Assembly: GCA_902606585.1 (NCBI GenBank)
Contig: CACLGX010000008.1
Coordinates: 1-53,653 of the forward strand
Reading direction: 5' to 3'
Length of the DNA: 53,653 nt
Source of the DNA: Paracoccaceae bacterium
GTDB taxonomy: Bacteria; Pseudomonadota; Alphaproteobacteria; Rhodobacterales; Rhodobacteraceae
In this document: positions 53,480 to 53,653 of the stretch, one piece after another
How the letters are laid out: each line of letters opens with the position of its first letter
Position numbering within the stretch: position 1 is the first letter of the stretch
Notes under the pieces: generated by a model
The model's database searches: none
Told to the model about the DNA's origin: nothing
Seen by the model: the letters and a program-made list of their open reading frames with translations, nothing else
Made by a program: the position numbers and the translations under genes

Positions 53480-53653
53480 TTAACGCGACACCTCTACAGA
53501 GACCATCTTGTCAGGTTCGCCTAAAACCGCTCCGTTTGGTCCCCTACCTATCTTTATTTGATCGACAATTTCCATTCCGGATTCAACCCTTCCTATAGCC
53601 GTGTATTGGCCATTTAAAAAATATCCGGGTTCAAACATTATAAAAAACTGACT
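53480..53653 (-). CDS. Cyclophilin-type peptidyl-prolyl isomerase, C-terminal end, partial
   Basis: 57 codons and a TAA stop on the minus strand; the 5' part is beyond the window edge. The frame reads SQFFIMFEPGYFLNGQYTAI, then GRVESGMEIVDQIKIGRGPN and ends DKMVSVEVSR. The order SQFFI, LNGQYTAIGRV and GMEIVDQI is that of the C-terminal half of bacterial cyclophilins (PpiA/PpiB). Cellular location cannot be judged without the N-terminus. It faces tyrS tail to tail. Confidence 0.9.
   Translation of the reverse strand, partial: SQFFIMFEPGYFLNGQYTAIGRVESGMEIVDQIKIGRGPNGAVLGEPDKMVSVEVSR

Overview
The window looks like a chromosomal stretch from an AT-rich, probably marine alphaproteobacterium of the Rhodobacterales type. 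The evidence is gene content and order: guaB-rsmB, recA near alaS, yceD-rpmF-plsX-fabH-ihfA-merR-tRNA-Pro, a GTTC-N7-GTTC SOS box at recA, a one-cysteine DksA, and the nagZ-scpA-scpB and zwf-pgl-pgi blocks. The taxonomic call rests on remembered family and synteny patterns, not on a search.

Layout. 1-110 is the 3' end of guaA. 325-9424 is the accessory part. It holds a 774-residue methionine-rich 16-residue-repeat protein closed by a strong terminator, a soluble class III nucleotide cyclase, a type I secretion ABC transporter with a degenerate C39-like domain, a HlyD-type adaptor with a cytosolic cyclic-nucleotide-binding domain fused in front of its membrane anchor, a sulfotransferase and a cytochrome b561-like protein. 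Read together, these suggest a type I secretion system controlled by a cyclic nucleotide made next door, with the acidic repeat protein as a candidate substrate. That is the most unusual content of the window. 9458-12563 has an old yellow enzyme, a P-loop ATPase and an acetyl-type MetA.

12568-21710 is housekeeping: alaS, recA, an RsmB-like methyltransferase, guaB, a corrinoid-activation-type ferredoxin/ASKHA protein and a bactofilin. 21966-27411 holds rpsF-rpsR-rplI, ilvB-ilvN behind a terminator-like attenuator, a Rieske oxygenase and a small conserved protein. 27415-34698 holds an ABC-F ATPase, an OlsB-type acyltransferase, BamE, then yceD-rpmF-plsX-fabH-ihfA-merR and tRNA-Pro(GGG).

34732-42246 holds dcd facing a reverse-strand row argS, SPOR protein, nagZ, scpA, scpB, with dgt further upstream. 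42336-48165 holds an A-type Fe-S carrier, exonuclease III, a flavin monooxygenase, dksA, a MoxR ATPase / small membrane protein / VWA (CoxE-like) set and an M48 protease. 48171-51909 is zwf-pgl-pgi, the top of glucose breakdown, with a LacI-type palindrome upstream of zwf. tyrS and the 3' end of a cyclophilin close the window.

Genes are tightly packed and several convergent pairs touch or overlap. The only gene-free stretch over 300 bases is 23235-23582; it holds a weak hairpin, a possible short leader peptide and a strong terminator hairpin. Start codons were moved from the longest open frame where a ribosome binding site or the family's usual N-terminus favoured an internal start.
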